A stretch of 64,000 bases of DNA, from positions 1 through 64,000 of IMG/VR virus record IMGVR_UViG_3300009124_000007. One strand, given 5' to 3'. This DNA is from a virus. A program made the translations under genes and the position numbers. Shown piece by piece: positions 44,711 to 53,193 of this stretch. How positions within the stretch are numbered: the first letter of the stretch is position 1; every line of letters starts with the position of its first letter. The notes under the pieces are model-generated. The model saw nothing but the letters and a program-made list of their open reading frames with translations, was not told the DNA's origin and ran no database searches.

Positions 44711-44911
44711 ATGGTATCATTTCTACTTCCACTTGCTTATAAAGTAGTCGATGCTGCAGTTGCTAAGATTCCTGATGATGCAGAACTAGGTGAGAAACTC
44801 ATCGATCTCTGTCTTCTGATCGTTGGCAAAGCAGTAAAACTAACTAAGACTACTGCTGATGATGAACTATTTGAGAAGGTAAAAGAAGCACTCCAAACCC
44901 GCGAGGGTTGA
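44711..44911 (+). CDS. Small conserved hypothetical protein
   Basis: 66 residues from ATG 44711 (MVSFLLPLAYKVVDAAVAKI). Amphipathic N-terminal helix, then acidic helices. TATAAT at about 44690 lies upstream, but no good -35 is seen. Function unknown. A strong terminator follows. Confidence 0.7.
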   Translation: MVSFLLPLAYKVVDAAVAKIPDDAELGEKLIDLCLLIVGKAVKLTKTTADDELFEKVKEALQTREG

Positions 44912-44917
44912 GTTTTA

Positions 44918-44940
44918 GAGGGGCAAAAGCCCCTCTTTTT
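44918..44940 (+). terminator. Terminator after gene 44711
   Basis: GAGGGGC and GCCCCTC arms with AAAA loop, then TTTTT. It merges with a late box (TATAAATA) in the T run. Confidence 0.92.
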
Positions 44941-44947
44941 ATAAATA
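44940..44947 (+). promoter_or_regulatory. Late promoter box before Ig-domain gene
   Basis: A perfect TATAAATA starting in the last T of the terminator, 37 nt before the ATG at 44977. Confidence 0.7.
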
Positions 44948-44976
44948 AATATTAGGAAAACATTCGGGGAACACTC

Positions 44977-45561
44977 ATGTCTTTATACGGAAGAGTTGAC
45001 TCTGTTGCCAACCAGACCGCTGTTGGTCTTACTAGAGGTAATGGCGCAGGGTCTGCAACAGAAACAATTGTTTTCGTTGACGAAACGGAAGCAGGTCTTG
45101 CAGCAAACAAAGAGCGTGGCATCACTGCTCCTGGTTGGTGGGCATATCGTACCTACACTGATGCAGCAGGTAGCACCCGTCATAAAGCAGAGCACCTGAT
45201 GGTTCTCACTAATCCTGAGGCAAACGCACAAGAGACTCTCGCTGACGACACCATCGCAGCAGACGTTCAAGCACTCATCACCATCTCTGCACAACCTACC
45301 GATCAGACCACCGTCAGCGGCGCAGCAACCTTCAGCGTTACTGCTGCTTGTGATAACAGTGGCACGGTTACCTTCCAGTGGCAGAAGAAGACAGCAGGTA
45401 GCACCCGCTATGTCAACGTCTCTGGTGCAACCTCTGCATCTCTGGCACTCACAGGTCAAACCGCATCCGAAACTGGTGACAAGTATCGCGTCAAGTTGAA
45501 TGCTAACGTTGGTGCTCCTGAGGTTATCTCTGATGCTGTAACACTAACATTTGGCACCTGA
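44977..45561 (+). CDS. Virion structural protein with Ig-like domain
   Basis: 194 residues. The first 80 residues (SLYGRVDSVANQTAVG, GITAPGWWAYRTYTDAAG) read like a cyanophage head or neck decoration protein. From about residue 100, ITISAQPTDQTTVSGAATFSV, then TVTFQWQKK and GDKYRVKLNAN, form an Ig-like beta sandwich such as those on phage surfaces. Codon use is GC-rich, like gp23, suggesting high expression. Late box upstream. Confidence 0.78.
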   Translation: MSLYGRVDSVANQTAVGLTRGNGAGSATETIVFVDETEAGLAANKERGITAPGWWAYRTYTDAAGSTRHKAEHLMVLTNPEANAQETLADDTIAADVQALITISAQPTDQTTVSGAATFSVTAACDNSGTVTFQWQKKTAGSTRYVNVSGATSASLALTGQTASETGDKYRVKLNANVGAPEVISDAVTLTFGT

Positions 45562-45567
45562 TAATAT

Positions 45568-45930
45568 ATGAACTTCAGCGAACTGAATGCTAATAACTAC
45601 ATTCTGTTCGCCATCAAACATTATGAAAATCCTCAGAGCGTAACGCGAGAGGATTTTGATGAAGACATGAAACGCTTCAAGTATCTCAAGAGATTGTTCA
45701 AGAGATACTTGAAGTCTCATGATTTGAGAACTCATCTCATCATCAATCATATTATTATTTTGTATAATGTTTTTGGCGAAGCAGCAACACCGTTACTCTT
45801 TTTCAAACTGGAAAGGGAGTATTGGCCTTTGCTAAAAACCTTTCTATTATTTTTGAATAAATATCCTGTAGGCATGTTGCCAGGATTAGATATCGAAGAA
45901 GAAATTCAAGAGGAGCTTGATAAACTATGA
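45568..45930 (+). CDS. Conserved cyanophage protein
   Basis: 120 residues, helical, rich in Leu/Phe/Tyr (FKYLKRLFKRYLKSHDLRTH and WPLLKTFLLFLNKYPVGMLPG). Acidic end. Stop overlaps the next start (ATGATGA). No function recognised. Confidence 0.72.
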   Translation: MNFSELNANNYILFAIKHYENPQSVTREDFDEDMKRFKYLKRLFKRYLKSHDLRTHLIINHIIILYNVFGEAATPLLFFKLEREYWPLLKTFLLFLNKYPVGMLPGLDIEEEIQEELDKL

Positions 45931-46841
45931 TGACCGTAGGTACTGGTGGTTTTAGTGGTTCCGCTGCAGCAACTGGACCTGTAGCAGGGTTCGATCCTGT
46001 CTTGGATTTTCGTAAGAGAATGGCAAACAAGATCAAAGATCATCCTTATGCCCAGCAGTATAAGGAGAAGCGTAAGAAAGCAAAAAAACTGAAAGAGGCA
46101 ATGGATCGCCATGCCCATCAGGTTGCTCATCTCTACCAGTACAAAGTAAACATCCCTGAAGTGGGTGAAACTATTATCTTCGCATCTTCGCAAGCAGAAC
46201 TAACAATGAAGATGCGTCTTCTTATCAACCCACGCTATCGTGGTGATGTAAAGATTGATAGAATCTTCCCTTCTGATGCTGGAAAGTTTTATAACGAAAA
46301 GAGAATGAAAGCATATAAAAATCTCCCTGAGCAGATGGAAGATCCTGCAGACAAAGCAGCAGCTGCTTCGGCAAAGAAAGAGCAAGATGCTGCTAAGAAG
46401 GCAAATGATGCTGCTAAGAAACAAGCAGCAGCACTGAAGAAGCAACAGTCGCAGAAAGAAATTGCCACCAAGATTGCTGCAGAGAAGAAAAAAATTCAAC
46501 TGAAGACTGCAGAGATGCAGAAAACACTGCAAACTAAGATTGCAGGCATGAAAAAAGCAGCAGCATCTGGCGCATCTACTGGTGGTGTTGCCGAAGAGTT
46601 CATGCATGAATCTTCAGGTGGTAACATCGATGCAATCAAAAAGATTGCTGATAGCAATCAACCAGGTAAGATTACATTCTTGAATGGCGAGAGTTTCCAA
46701 CTCCAACCAGCAATTGCACAGAAAATTTTCCAAGCATACGAGACACTAGGTATGCAAAGGAACAAAGCGAAGTTTAGTAATGCTGCAAATGAGAATACAC
46801 AATCATTCCAAAAGATCTTAGATTTTGTGGGGCAGTCATAA
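45927..46841 (+). CDS. Virion protein candidate beginning with a copy of the gp23 N-arm
   Basis: 304 residues. Residues 3-26 (from TVGTGGF to AGFDPVL) match residues 56-79 of this phage's gp23 at about 21 of 24 positions, yet the DNA uses different codons at many of them, so the match is kept at the protein level. The rest differs: basic DFRKRMANKIKDHPYAQQY, an Ala/Lys-rich coiled coil (about 135-215) and a helical C-terminus. The motif may bind the same partner that the capsid N-arm binds inside the head. Two adjacent ATGs (45927 and 45930); TAATG with the next gene. Confidence 0.78.
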   Translation: MMTVGTGGFSGSAAATGPVAGFDPVLDFRKRMANKIKDHPYAQQYKEKRKKAKKLKEAMDRHAHQVAHLYQYKVNIPEVGETIIFASSQAELTMKMRLLINPRYRGDVKIDRIFPSDAGKFYNEKRMKAYKNLPEQMEDPADKAAAASAKKEQDAAKKANDAAKKQAAALKKQQSQKEIATKIAAEKKKIQLKTAEMQKTLQTKIAGMKKAAASGASTGGVAEEFMHESSGGNIDAIKKIADSNQPGKITFLNGESFQLQPAIAQKIFQAYETLGMQRNKAKFSNAANENTQSFQKILDFVGQS

Positions 46842-47266
46842 TGGCCTTCGGTCTTCAAAAATTAGCAGTTCTTGAATCCAAACTCGATATTTATGAAGAT
46901 CTCTCTAAAGAGATGCTTGACAAACTTGAAAGAGCAGTCGGGACTATCTCTGAGAATAGCAATAAGATTGCTATAATTCTTGAGCGTCATGAGGCACGTC
47001 TAGATGAAGGCGACAAAGCAAACGATGCCATCCTAAAAATGGTGAATGATCACCAGAAGTATGATGAAAGAATGTTCAATAACTTTGCAGAGAAGTTAGA
47101 GACTCTAGAGAAGAAGGTAGACGATAATCAAAAGATGCTCTGGATGGTCACCGTGAGTGCTGGTGCAGTCATCTTTGTATTACAGATGCTACCTCAACTG
47201 GGATTACGGTTGACTCCTACTGGATCGTCTGCTAGCATAGGGACAGCAATCCACCGTTCTGCATGA
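46841..47266 (+). CDS. Coiled-coil protein with C-terminal membrane segment
   Basis: 141 residues. A long coiled coil (LEKKVDDNQKMLW and preceding heptads) ends in a membrane segment (MVTVSAGAVIFVLQMLPQLGL) and a Thr/Ser tail. The plan resembles XhlA-type haemolysin or holin-associated proteins, but could also be a virion coil. TAATG start overlap; ATGA with gp61. Confidence 0.7.
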   Translation: MAFGLQKLAVLESKLDIYEDLSKEMLDKLERAVGTISENSNKIAIILERHEARLDEGDKANDAILKMVNDHQKYDERMFNNFAEKLETLEKKVDDNQKMLWMVTVSAGAVIFVLQMLPQLGLRLTPTGSSASIGTAIHRSA

Positions 47267-48258
47267 GCACAGTTGATATGAGGTTTGCGGATCTTGTGGG
47301 TCCGAGACTTCAGAAGTTTGTCCGTAAGAAGAGCGGACTATGGAACTTTCGTTGTCCTTATTGTGGGGACTCGCAGAAGTATCAGAACAAAGCACGAGGA
47401 TACTTCTTCCTGAAGAAGAATGACATCGTGTACAAGTGTCACAACTGTGGTGTTGGGAGGTCTTTCGGTGGGTTCCTGAAGGATAATGCTCCTGATCTCC
47501 ATGATGAATATGTCATGGAAAGGTACAAGAAGGGATTGACTGGTAAAGGTAGAAATGTTGCTGACCCAGAGTTCAAAACTACCAAACCTGTCTTCATATC
47601 TAAACCTACAGGTCTTACAAAAATTTCTGACCTAAATATTTCTCACCCAGCAAAGAAATATCTTCTAAGCAGACAGTTACCAGAAGACGCAATGCAGCGT
47701 CTATATTACGTTGATAGATTTCAGCACTGGGTCAACACACAAAAGAAAACTTTTCCAAATTCAAATGCTGATCATCCACGAATCATTATCCCTCTTATCG
47801 ATAGAGATGGAAGTTGGTTTGGGTTTCAGGGCAGGTCCCTAAATCCTAAGGATAAGATGAGATATATTACTATCATGTTAGATGATAGCAAACCAAAGAT
47901 TTATGGATTGGACAAAGTTGATGACAAACGAACAGTCTACGTCACAGAAGGACCCTTTGACTCCTATTTCATTAGGAACTCTGTTGCTATGTGTGGTAGC
48001 GATGTTGACTACCGCTCTCTATCTTATCGAGATAGGGTCTGGGTCTTCGATAATGAACCAAGAAACAAAGAGATCGTTGCAAAGATTGCAAAGACCACCG
48101 AGTCAGGAGATAAGGTAGTCATCTGGCCTTCTAGCATCAAAGAGAAAGATCTAAATGATATGTTCATTGCTGGTCACGACGTTCAGTCTGTGGTAGAATC
48201 TAATACCTTCAGTGGTTTACAAGCACAAGTCAAATTTTCAGAGTGGAAAAAAGTATGA
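47263..48258 (+). CDS. gp61: DNA primase
   Basis: Makes RNA primers with gp41. 331 residues (T4: 342). N-terminal zinc ribbon (RCPYCGDSQKY and YKCHNCGVG) and a Toprim-type domain (VYVTEGPFDSYF, then WVFDNEPRN). Overlaps nrdA by ATGA. Confidence 0.94.
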   Translation: MSTVDMRFADLVGPRLQKFVRKKSGLWNFRCPYCGDSQKYQNKARGYFFLKKNDIVYKCHNCGVGRSFGGFLKDNAPDLHDEYVMERYKKGLTGKGRNVADPEFKTTKPVFISKPTGLTKISDLNISHPAKKYLLSRQLPEDAMQRLYYVDRFQHWVNTQKKTFPNSNADHPRIIIPLIDRDGSWFGFQGRSLNPKDKMRYITIMLDDSKPKIYGLDKVDDKRTVYVTEGPFDSYFIRNSVAMCGSDVDYRSLSYRDRVWVFDNEPRNKEIVAKIAKTTESGDKVVIWPSSIKEKDLNDMFIAGHDVQSVVESNTFSGLQAQVKFSEWKKV

Positions 48259-50558
48259 GTAACGGCATCAAAGTTGTAAAGCGAGACGGAAGTACCGAGA
48301 AGATCAATCTCGATAAGGTACATAAGATGGTTGAACATGCCTGTGCAGGTCTTGCAGGTGTTTCTGCTTCTCAGGTTGAGATCAGTTCTGGTCTACAATT
48401 TTTCGATGGTATCAAGACTAGCGACATTCAAGAGATTCTTGTACGTTCTGCAAATGATCTGATTAGTTTGGAAGCACCCAACTATCAGTATGTGGCAGCA
48501 CGACTGTTGTTATTTGGTCTTCGTAAGAGAGTGTATGGCGAGCACCCAGATAATCACCCACCTCTCCTAGAACATTGTTACAAATGCGTAAGTGGAGCAG
48601 TATATGAAGGGCAAATTTTGCGTAAATATACTGCAGAGGAATGGGCACAAATTGATAGTTGGATTGATCATGATCGTGACATGCTATTCACTTATGCAGG
48701 TCTACGTCAGGTCGTTGACAAGTACCTCGTGCAAGATAGAAGCAGTGGCGAAGTATATGAGACGCCACAATATATGTACATGATGATCGCTGTTACTCTG
48801 TTCCAAGATTATCCTAAGGAGACTCGTCTCGAATATGTCCGACGCTACTACGACGCAATCTCAAAGCACAAAATCAACATCCCAACCCCTGTCATGGCAG
48901 GAGTTCGGACGCCACTTCGACAGTTTGCTAGCTGTGTTCTTGTTGATGTTGATGACACCCTCGATAGTATCTTTAGCAGCGACATGGCTATTGGTTACTA
49001 CGTTGCTCAACGTGCAGGAATCGGCATCAACGCAGGTCGAATCCGTGGCATCAACAGTAAAATCCGAGGCGGAGAGGTTCAACACACAGGTGTGGTCCCC
49101 TTCCTCAAAAAGTTTGAATCAACTGTGCGATGCTGCACACAAAACGGCATCCGAGGTGGGTCAGCTACTGTCCACTTTCCTATCTGGCACCAAGAGATAG
49201 AAGATATCATTGTTCTCAAGAACAACAAAGGTACAGAAGACAATCGCGTAAGGAAACTTGACTACTCAATCCAGATTTCAAAACTGTTCTACGAACGATT
49301 CATCCAGAACGGAGACATCACCCTCTTCAGTCCGCATGACGTACCAGGTCTGTATGATGCTTTTGGCACTCCTGAGTTTGATGATCTCTATATCAAGTAT
49401 GAATCTGATGAATCAATTCCTAAGCGATCTGTCCGTGCTCAAGAACTCATTCTGGACCTCCTGAAGGAGAGAGCAGAGACTGGTCGTTTGTACATCATGA
49501 ACATCGACCACTGTAACTCCCACTCTTCATTCAAAGATAAGGTAAACATGTCCAACCTGTGTCAGGAGATCACTCTCCCCACAGATCCTATCGATCACAT
49601 CGATGATGATGCAGGTGAGATTGCTTTGTGCATTCTGTCTGCTATCAACGTTGGTAAGATCAAGTCCCTGGATGAGATGGAGAACCTCTGTGACCTCGCT
49701 GTGAGGGGTCTGGATGCCCTTATTGACTATCAGGGATACCCAGTTGCTGCTGCTAAGCGTTCGACTCTTGCTCGCCGTTCTCTGGGCATTGGTTTCATCG
49801 GTCTGGCACACTACCTCGCTAAGCATGGATACTATTACAGTGAACCTCAGGCACTCACCCTAGTACATAAATTGACTGAGGCATTCCAGTACAACCTCCT
49901 GAAAGCATCTAATGAACTTGCAAGAGAGTATGGTCCATGTGCAGCATATGATCGTACTAAGTATGCAGATGGTATTTTGCCGATCGATACATACAAGAAG
50001 GAAGTTGATGAGTTAGTAGACCCAGAATACGATTATGATTGGGATAGTTTACGGGATGCTATCGCCCGCCACGGACTACGGAACTCAACACTGTCCGCAC
50101 AGATGCCATCAGAGAGCAGTTCCGTTGTGTCAAATGCCACAAACGGAATCGAACCACCTAGAGACTACTTGTCCATCAAGAAGAGTAAGAAGGGTCCGCT
50201 CAAGCAGATCGTTCCTCAGTATGGTTCTCTCAAGAATAACTACACGCTTCTCTGGGACATGCAGTCCAACGAAGGATACATCAACGTAGTGGCAGTTATC
50301 CAAAAGTTCTTCGACCAAGCAATCTCTGGTAACTGGTCTTACAACCCCGAGAACTATCCAGATAATGAAGTGCCTGTTTCTGTGATGGCACAAGACTTCC
50401 TCAATACATACAAGTATGGTTGGAAGACTTCTTATTATCAAAACACATATGACAACAAAAAAGATGCAGACATCGACGAGAAATCTGAGAATGTTGACAT
50501 CCTTATCCAACAACTGCTAGAATCAGAGGAGGAAGATTGTGAGTCCTGCAAAGTCTAA
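48255..50558 (+). CDS. nrdA: Ribonucleotide reductase large subunit, class Ia
   Basis: Reduces ribonucleotides to deoxyribonucleotides for DNA synthesis. 767 residues from MSNGIKVVKRDGS (ATP-cone start), overlapping gp61 as ATGA. Substrate-site Cys in FASCVLVDVDD, the active-site loop NLCQEITLPT, and the C-terminal redox pair in EEEDCESCKV are present. nrdB follows. Confidence 0.97.
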   Translation: MSNGIKVVKRDGSTEKINLDKVHKMVEHACAGLAGVSASQVEISSGLQFFDGIKTSDIQEILVRSANDLISLEAPNYQYVAARLLLFGLRKRVYGEHPDNHPPLLEHCYKCVSGAVYEGQILRKYTAEEWAQIDSWIDHDRDMLFTYAGLRQVVDKYLVQDRSSGEVYETPQYMYMMIAVTLFQDYPKETRLEYVRRYYDAISKHKINIPTPVMAGVRTPLRQFASCVLVDVDDTLDSIFSSDMAIGYYVAQRAGIGINAGRIRGINSKIRGGEVQHTGVVPFLKKFESTVRCCTQNGIRGGSATVHFPIWHQEIEDIIVLKNNKGTEDNRVRKLDYSIQISKLFYERFIQNGDITLFSPHDVPGLYDAFGTPEFDDLYIKYESDESIPKRSVRAQELILDLLKERAETGRLYIMNIDHCNSHSSFKDKVNMSNLCQEITLPTDPIDHIDDDAGEIALCILSAINVGKIKSLDEMENLCDLAVRGLDALIDYQGYPVAAAKRSTLARRSLGIGFIGLAHYLAKHGYYYSEPQALTLVHKLTEAFQYNLLKASNELAREYGPCAAYDRTKYADGILPIDTYKKEVDELVDPEYDYDWDSLRDAIARHGLRNSTLSAQMPSESSSVVSNATNGIEPPRDYLSIKKSKKGPLKQIVPQYGSLKNNYTLLWDMQSNEGYINVVAVIQKFFDQAISGNWSYNPENYPDNEVPVSVMAQDFLNTYKYGWKTSYYQNTYDNKKDADIDEKSENVDILIQQLLESEEEDCESCKV

Positions 50559-50571
50559 AGAAGTATCTGGT

Positions 50572-51702
50572 ATGACCGTATTCAACAAAAAGAAAGTAAA
50601 CAGCAAGAAACAACCTATGTTTTTTGGACAACCACTCGGTGTCCAACGCTATGACGGATTCAAGTATCCAGTATTTGATCGACTAACGCAGCAGCAACTG
50701 GGGTATTTCTGGAGACCTGAAGAGGTCTCCCTCCAGAAGGATCGTGCAGACTATGCACAACTGACTCCTGAGCAAAAGCATATCTTCACCAGCAACCTGA
50801 AGTATCAGATCATGCTGGACTCTGTGCAGGGTCGTGGTCCTGGTATGGCATTCATTCCATACTGCTCCCTCCCTGAACTGGAAGCATGTATGACTGTGTG
50901 GGAGTTCATGGAGATGATCCACTCTCGTTCATACACATACATCATCAAGAATGTGTACTCTGACCCAGGTGAGGTGTTTGATACTATTCTCGATGATGAA
51001 CGTATCATCCAGCGTTCTGCTTCTGTTACTGAATCGTATGATCAATTCATTGAACATGCTCATCAGTATGACAACACTACTACTTGGGAACTTGCTAAGG
51101 AAGGACACGTATCTGGTATCTACGATCGTGTCGAACTGAAGCGTAAACTCTATCGTGCTATTGCTAATGTCAATATCCTGGAGGGCATCCGCTTCTATGT
51201 TAGTTTTGCTTGCAGTTTTGCTTTCGGTGAAAATAAACTCATGGAAGGTTCTGCAAAAATCCTATCCCTTATTGCTCGTGATGAGAATCAACACCTGGTG
51301 ATCACTCAAAACATCATGAACAAGTGGCGTGATGGAGATGATCCTGAGATGCAGCAGATTGCTATCGAAGAGGAAGAGAATGTCATCAACATGTTCCGTC
51401 AGACCGTGGATGAAGAGAAGGCATGGGCAGAGTATCTGTTCAAAGATGGATCTATGATCGGTCTGAATGAACGTCTTCTTGGTCAGTATGTTGAATGGAT
51501 TGCTAACCGTCGTATGAAAGCGATTGGCATCAAACCTATCTATGATATCCCTGCTAAGAACAACCCTCTGCCCTGGACTGAGCACTGGTTGAACAGTAAG
51601 GGTCAACAAAATGCACCTCAAGAAACGGAGATTGAAAGTTATGTCATCGGAGGAATCAAACAAGATCTCAAAGCAGACACCTTCGCAGGGTTCTCCCTCT
51701 GA
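50572..51702 (+). CDS. nrdB: Ribonucleotide reductase small subunit
   Basis: Houses the di-iron/tyrosyl radical cofactor. 376 residues from MTVFNKKKVNSKKQPMFFG, the usual family start; an in-frame GTG at 50539 has a stronger site (GAGGAGG) and would add 11 residues, so the start is open. Iron ligands: E in LPELEACMTVWEFMEMIHSRSY (in part) with the E..H pattern, and E..DENQH in the second half. Follows nrdA. Confidence 0.96.
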   Translation: MTVFNKKKVNSKKQPMFFGQPLGVQRYDGFKYPVFDRLTQQQLGYFWRPEEVSLQKDRADYAQLTPEQKHIFTSNLKYQIMLDSVQGRGPGMAFIPYCSLPELEACMTVWEFMEMIHSRSYTYIIKNVYSDPGEVFDTILDDERIIQRSASVTESYDQFIEHAHQYDNTTTWELAKEGHVSGIYDRVELKRKLYRAIANVNILEGIRFYVSFACSFAFGENKLMEGSAKILSLIARDENQHLVITQNIMNKWRDGDDPEMQQIAIEEEENVINMFRQTVDEEKAWAEYLFKDGSMIGLNERLLGQYVEWIANRRMKAIGIKPIYDIPAKNNPLPWTEHWLNSKGQQNAPQETEIESYVIGGIKQDLKADTFAGFSL

Positions 51703-51922
51703 GATTCAAAAGGACCTCTACACAGAGGTCACTAACTATTATAACAATCAGAGTGACGCTTGGATAGATAGTCTTTATGATGAGCTCATCAATAGCGGTA
51801 ACGAATTAGAAGACCATGAAAATTTCTTCGATATTTGGGACAAAAACTACGCCAAGCGTCAACTCCTCAGAAGACTCAAAGCAGAAGAACCAGACGTGGA
51901 CCTGGACGAAATGGGGCAATAA
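51641..51922 (+). CDS. Small acidic hypothetical protein
   Basis: 93 residues from MSSEESNKISKQTPSQG, overlapping nrdB by 62 bases. The body SDAWIDSLYDELINSGNELEDHE is acidic with an ending rich in Arg/Leu. Overlap is long, so the start might be later. Function unknown. Confidence 0.62.
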   Translation: MSSEESNKISKQTPSQGSPSEIQKDLYTEVTNYYNNQSDAWIDSLYDELINSGNELEDHENFFDIWDKNYAKRQLLRRLKAEEPDVDLDEMGQ

Positions 51923-52091
51923 CGTTGATATTCCTGAACGTCTCACAAAAGAACAGGTTCAGGAAATGATCGATAAGGCTATTGACAACCACAATAAAAC
52001 TGCTACAATGATATCAGCATCGATAGGAGGGGTTCTCCTCTTCTTCTATGCTCATGGTGTACTCGCTGTGATCGATCGTGTATCACACTGA
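51816..52091 (+). CDS. Small membrane protein, start uncertain
   Basis: The convincing part begins near 51924 (NVDIPERLTKEQVQEM) and has one membrane segment (ISASIGGVLLFFYAHGVLAVI). The ATG at 51816 would overlap the previous gene by 107 bases in another frame and its first 35 residues look like a shadow; the next ATG is 51966, giving 41 residues. I cannot decide the start. Confidence 0.55.
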   Translation: MKISSIFGTKTTPSVNSSEDSKQKNQTWTWTKWGNNVDIPERLTKEQVQEMIDKAIDNHNKTATMISASIGGVLLFFYAHGVLAVIDRVSH

Positions 52092-52105
52092 ACAGCACCA
52101 TGTCG

Positions 52106-52113
52106 TATAAATA
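52106..52113 (+). promoter_or_regulatory. Late promoter box before the riboswitch
   Basis: Perfect TATAAATA, followed by the inverted repeat GGTAAC-AATA-GTTACC (52118-52133) at the expected 5' end of the transcript. Confidence 0.65.
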
Positions 52114-52140
52114 ATATGGTAACAATAGTTACCACTTATA

Positions 52141-52190
52141 CGTTCATCTTACAATTATAGTAAGACGCAAGTAAGTCGCGGAACGGAGCG
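52141..52190 (+). ncRNA. Glutamine-type riboswitch (glnA / Downstream-peptide class)
   Basis: CGTTC (52141-52145) can pair with GAACG (52181-52185) as P1. CTTAC (52148-52152) pairs with GTAAG (52160-52164) as the inner stem. The junction ACGCAAGTAAGTC resembles the conserved GGAAGUA-like core of glutamine riboswitches known in cyanobacteria and cyanophages. A second CGTTC (52189-52193) can pair with the same GAACG, and GGAG (52185-52188), the likely ribosome site of the ATG at 52199, is in the competing structure. This fits a switch on translation. Class assigned from memory of the consensus. Confidence 0.72.
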
Positions 52191-52198
52191 TTCATCCT

Positions 52199-52393
52199 AT
52201 GTTATCATTGGCACTCATCTTTTTTAGTCACGTCCCAGTGGAGAATTATCTTCGCTGTGAAGACTATGAATGGTTGAAGCAGGGACTACAAGAGACAACT
52301 CTTTTCACTCCCTTTGAGAAATCTGATATTCTCATCCACTGGATGAATCATACAGATCCTCATTGTTTTGATAGCAAGGACGCACACGACTGA
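52199..52393 (+). CDS. Small protein controlled by the riboswitch
   Basis: 64 residues: a short hydrophobic N-terminus (LSLALIFFSHVPV), then acidic/aromatic helices ending MNHTDPHCFDSKDAHD. It begins 9 nt after the riboswitch, the typical arrangement of the Downstream-peptide class, whose short products have been linked to nitrogen metabolism. Function unknown. Confidence 0.72.
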   Translation: MLSLALIFFSHVPVENYLRCEDYEWLKQGLQETTLFTPFEKSDILIHWMNHTDPHCFDSKDAHD

Positions 52394-52436
52394 AGGAACG
52401 GGATTTAATTATCTCATTTCTTTAGGAGTACCTACA

Positions 52437-52601
52437 ATGAACACACTAACCCTTATCAAGAAGCAGATCCAGAAGCAAGCAGCACTTCACGATGCTCAGA
52501 TTGCGATGACCACTTATCGTGGTGTTCGCTATGAGTGCCAGCAAGGTGCTGAAGAAGTTCATGGAACATTCTGCTATCGCGGTCACACTTATAACAAGTG
52601 A
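52437..52601 (+). CDS. DUF4278-like small protein
   Basis: 54 residues from MNTLTLIKKQIQ, with AGGAG about 9 nt before the ATG. The Y-R-G-V-R-Y ... CYRGHTYNK pattern (two Y-R-G boxes) matches small cyanobacterial DUF4278 proteins as I recall them. Host-like. An upstream ORF reading into 52368 is a shadow. Confidence 0.7.
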   Translation: MNTLTLIKKQIQKQAALHDAQIAMTTYRGVRYECQQGAEEVHGTFCYRGHTYNK

Positions 52602-52602
52602 T

Positions 52603-52770
52603 ATGGAAAACTATGTCTATCATCATGATGACATGGATAAAGATAGCAGACCACCCAGTTGTTATCAACTCAAATATAGAGGAGTAACATACTGGTCCTG
52701 CTATAATATGCACTTGCATGAATACTTTGAGCGTCTGCTTGAAGTTGAAGCAAGTAACAGGGGACGGTGA
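52603..52770 (+). CDS. Small protein with one Y-R-G box
   Basis: 55 residues from MENYVYHHDDMDKDSRPP. Contains LKYRGVTYWSCY, again the Y-R-G-V-x-Y box, so probably related to its neighbour. Acidic helical end. Starts one base after the neighbour's stop; the stop is inside the terminator hairpin. Confidence 0.68.
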   Translation: MENYVYHHDDMDKDSRPPSCYQLKYRGVTYWSCYNMHLHEYFERLLEVEASNRGR

Positions 52771-52788
52771 CATACCGTCCCTTTTTTT
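52761..52788 (+). terminator. Terminator after the riboswitch-controlled set
   Basis: GGGACGG and CCGTCCC arms around TGACATA, then seven Ts. The first arm overlaps the last codons of the preceding gene. Confidence 0.92.
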
Positions 52789-52824
52789 ATGTCTGCGAAT
52801 AGATATAGCAGACGCTAATTCATT

Positions 52825-52992
52825 ATGCCGAGATCTGCTTTGAACAAGAATGACATGCTCTACAGGGTCTACAAACTAAAGACTGGTCTGCATGACGGAA
52901 CCATGTGGGGAGACGCCTCAGAGGAGCATAAAGAGGGCGTACACGATGCCTTAGGGAAGGTGCTAGAGATTCTAAACGAATACTCCTCTTGA
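52825..52992 (+). CDS. Very small hypothetical protein
   Basis: 55 residues (MPRSALNKNDMLYRVYKL ... VLEILNEYSS). Mixed charge, helical C-terminus. It fills the gap after the terminator. No ribosome site stands out, so it rests on the intact reading frame and position. Confidence 0.55.
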   Translation: MPRSALNKNDMLYRVYKLKTGLHDGTMWGDASEEHKEGVHDALGKVLEILNEYSS

Positions 52993-53040
52993 CATACATA
53001 TCTAAAATAACTAGAATCAACACTGTCAGGGTTGGAAGAG

Positions 53041-53193
53041 ATGGAACAGAGAAAGCTAAAAGAGATTATCAATGATCTAGAGAAAGTTCTAGATGATTTG
53101 AAATCAGAGGTCTATTCGGACCCTTCTAAATATCTTCAAGACATTGGATCCAATGTCAAGATTGGAGATGATAACGATGGAGAAGCAGATTGA
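53041..53193 (+). CDS. Very small acidic coiled-coil protein
   Basis: 50 residues: MEQRKLKEIINDLEKVLDDL is an amphipathic coil, then an acidic tail. Its last bases overlap the start of the endonuclease-like gene. Function unknown. Confidence 0.58.
   Translation: MEQRKLKEIINDLEKVLDDLKSEVYSDPSKYLQDIGSNVKIGDDNDGEAD

Noticed and set aside
44983-45459. - strand open frame opposite the Ig-domain gene
   Set aside because: Cys-rich antisense shadow; the + strand gene has a late box and clear domain.
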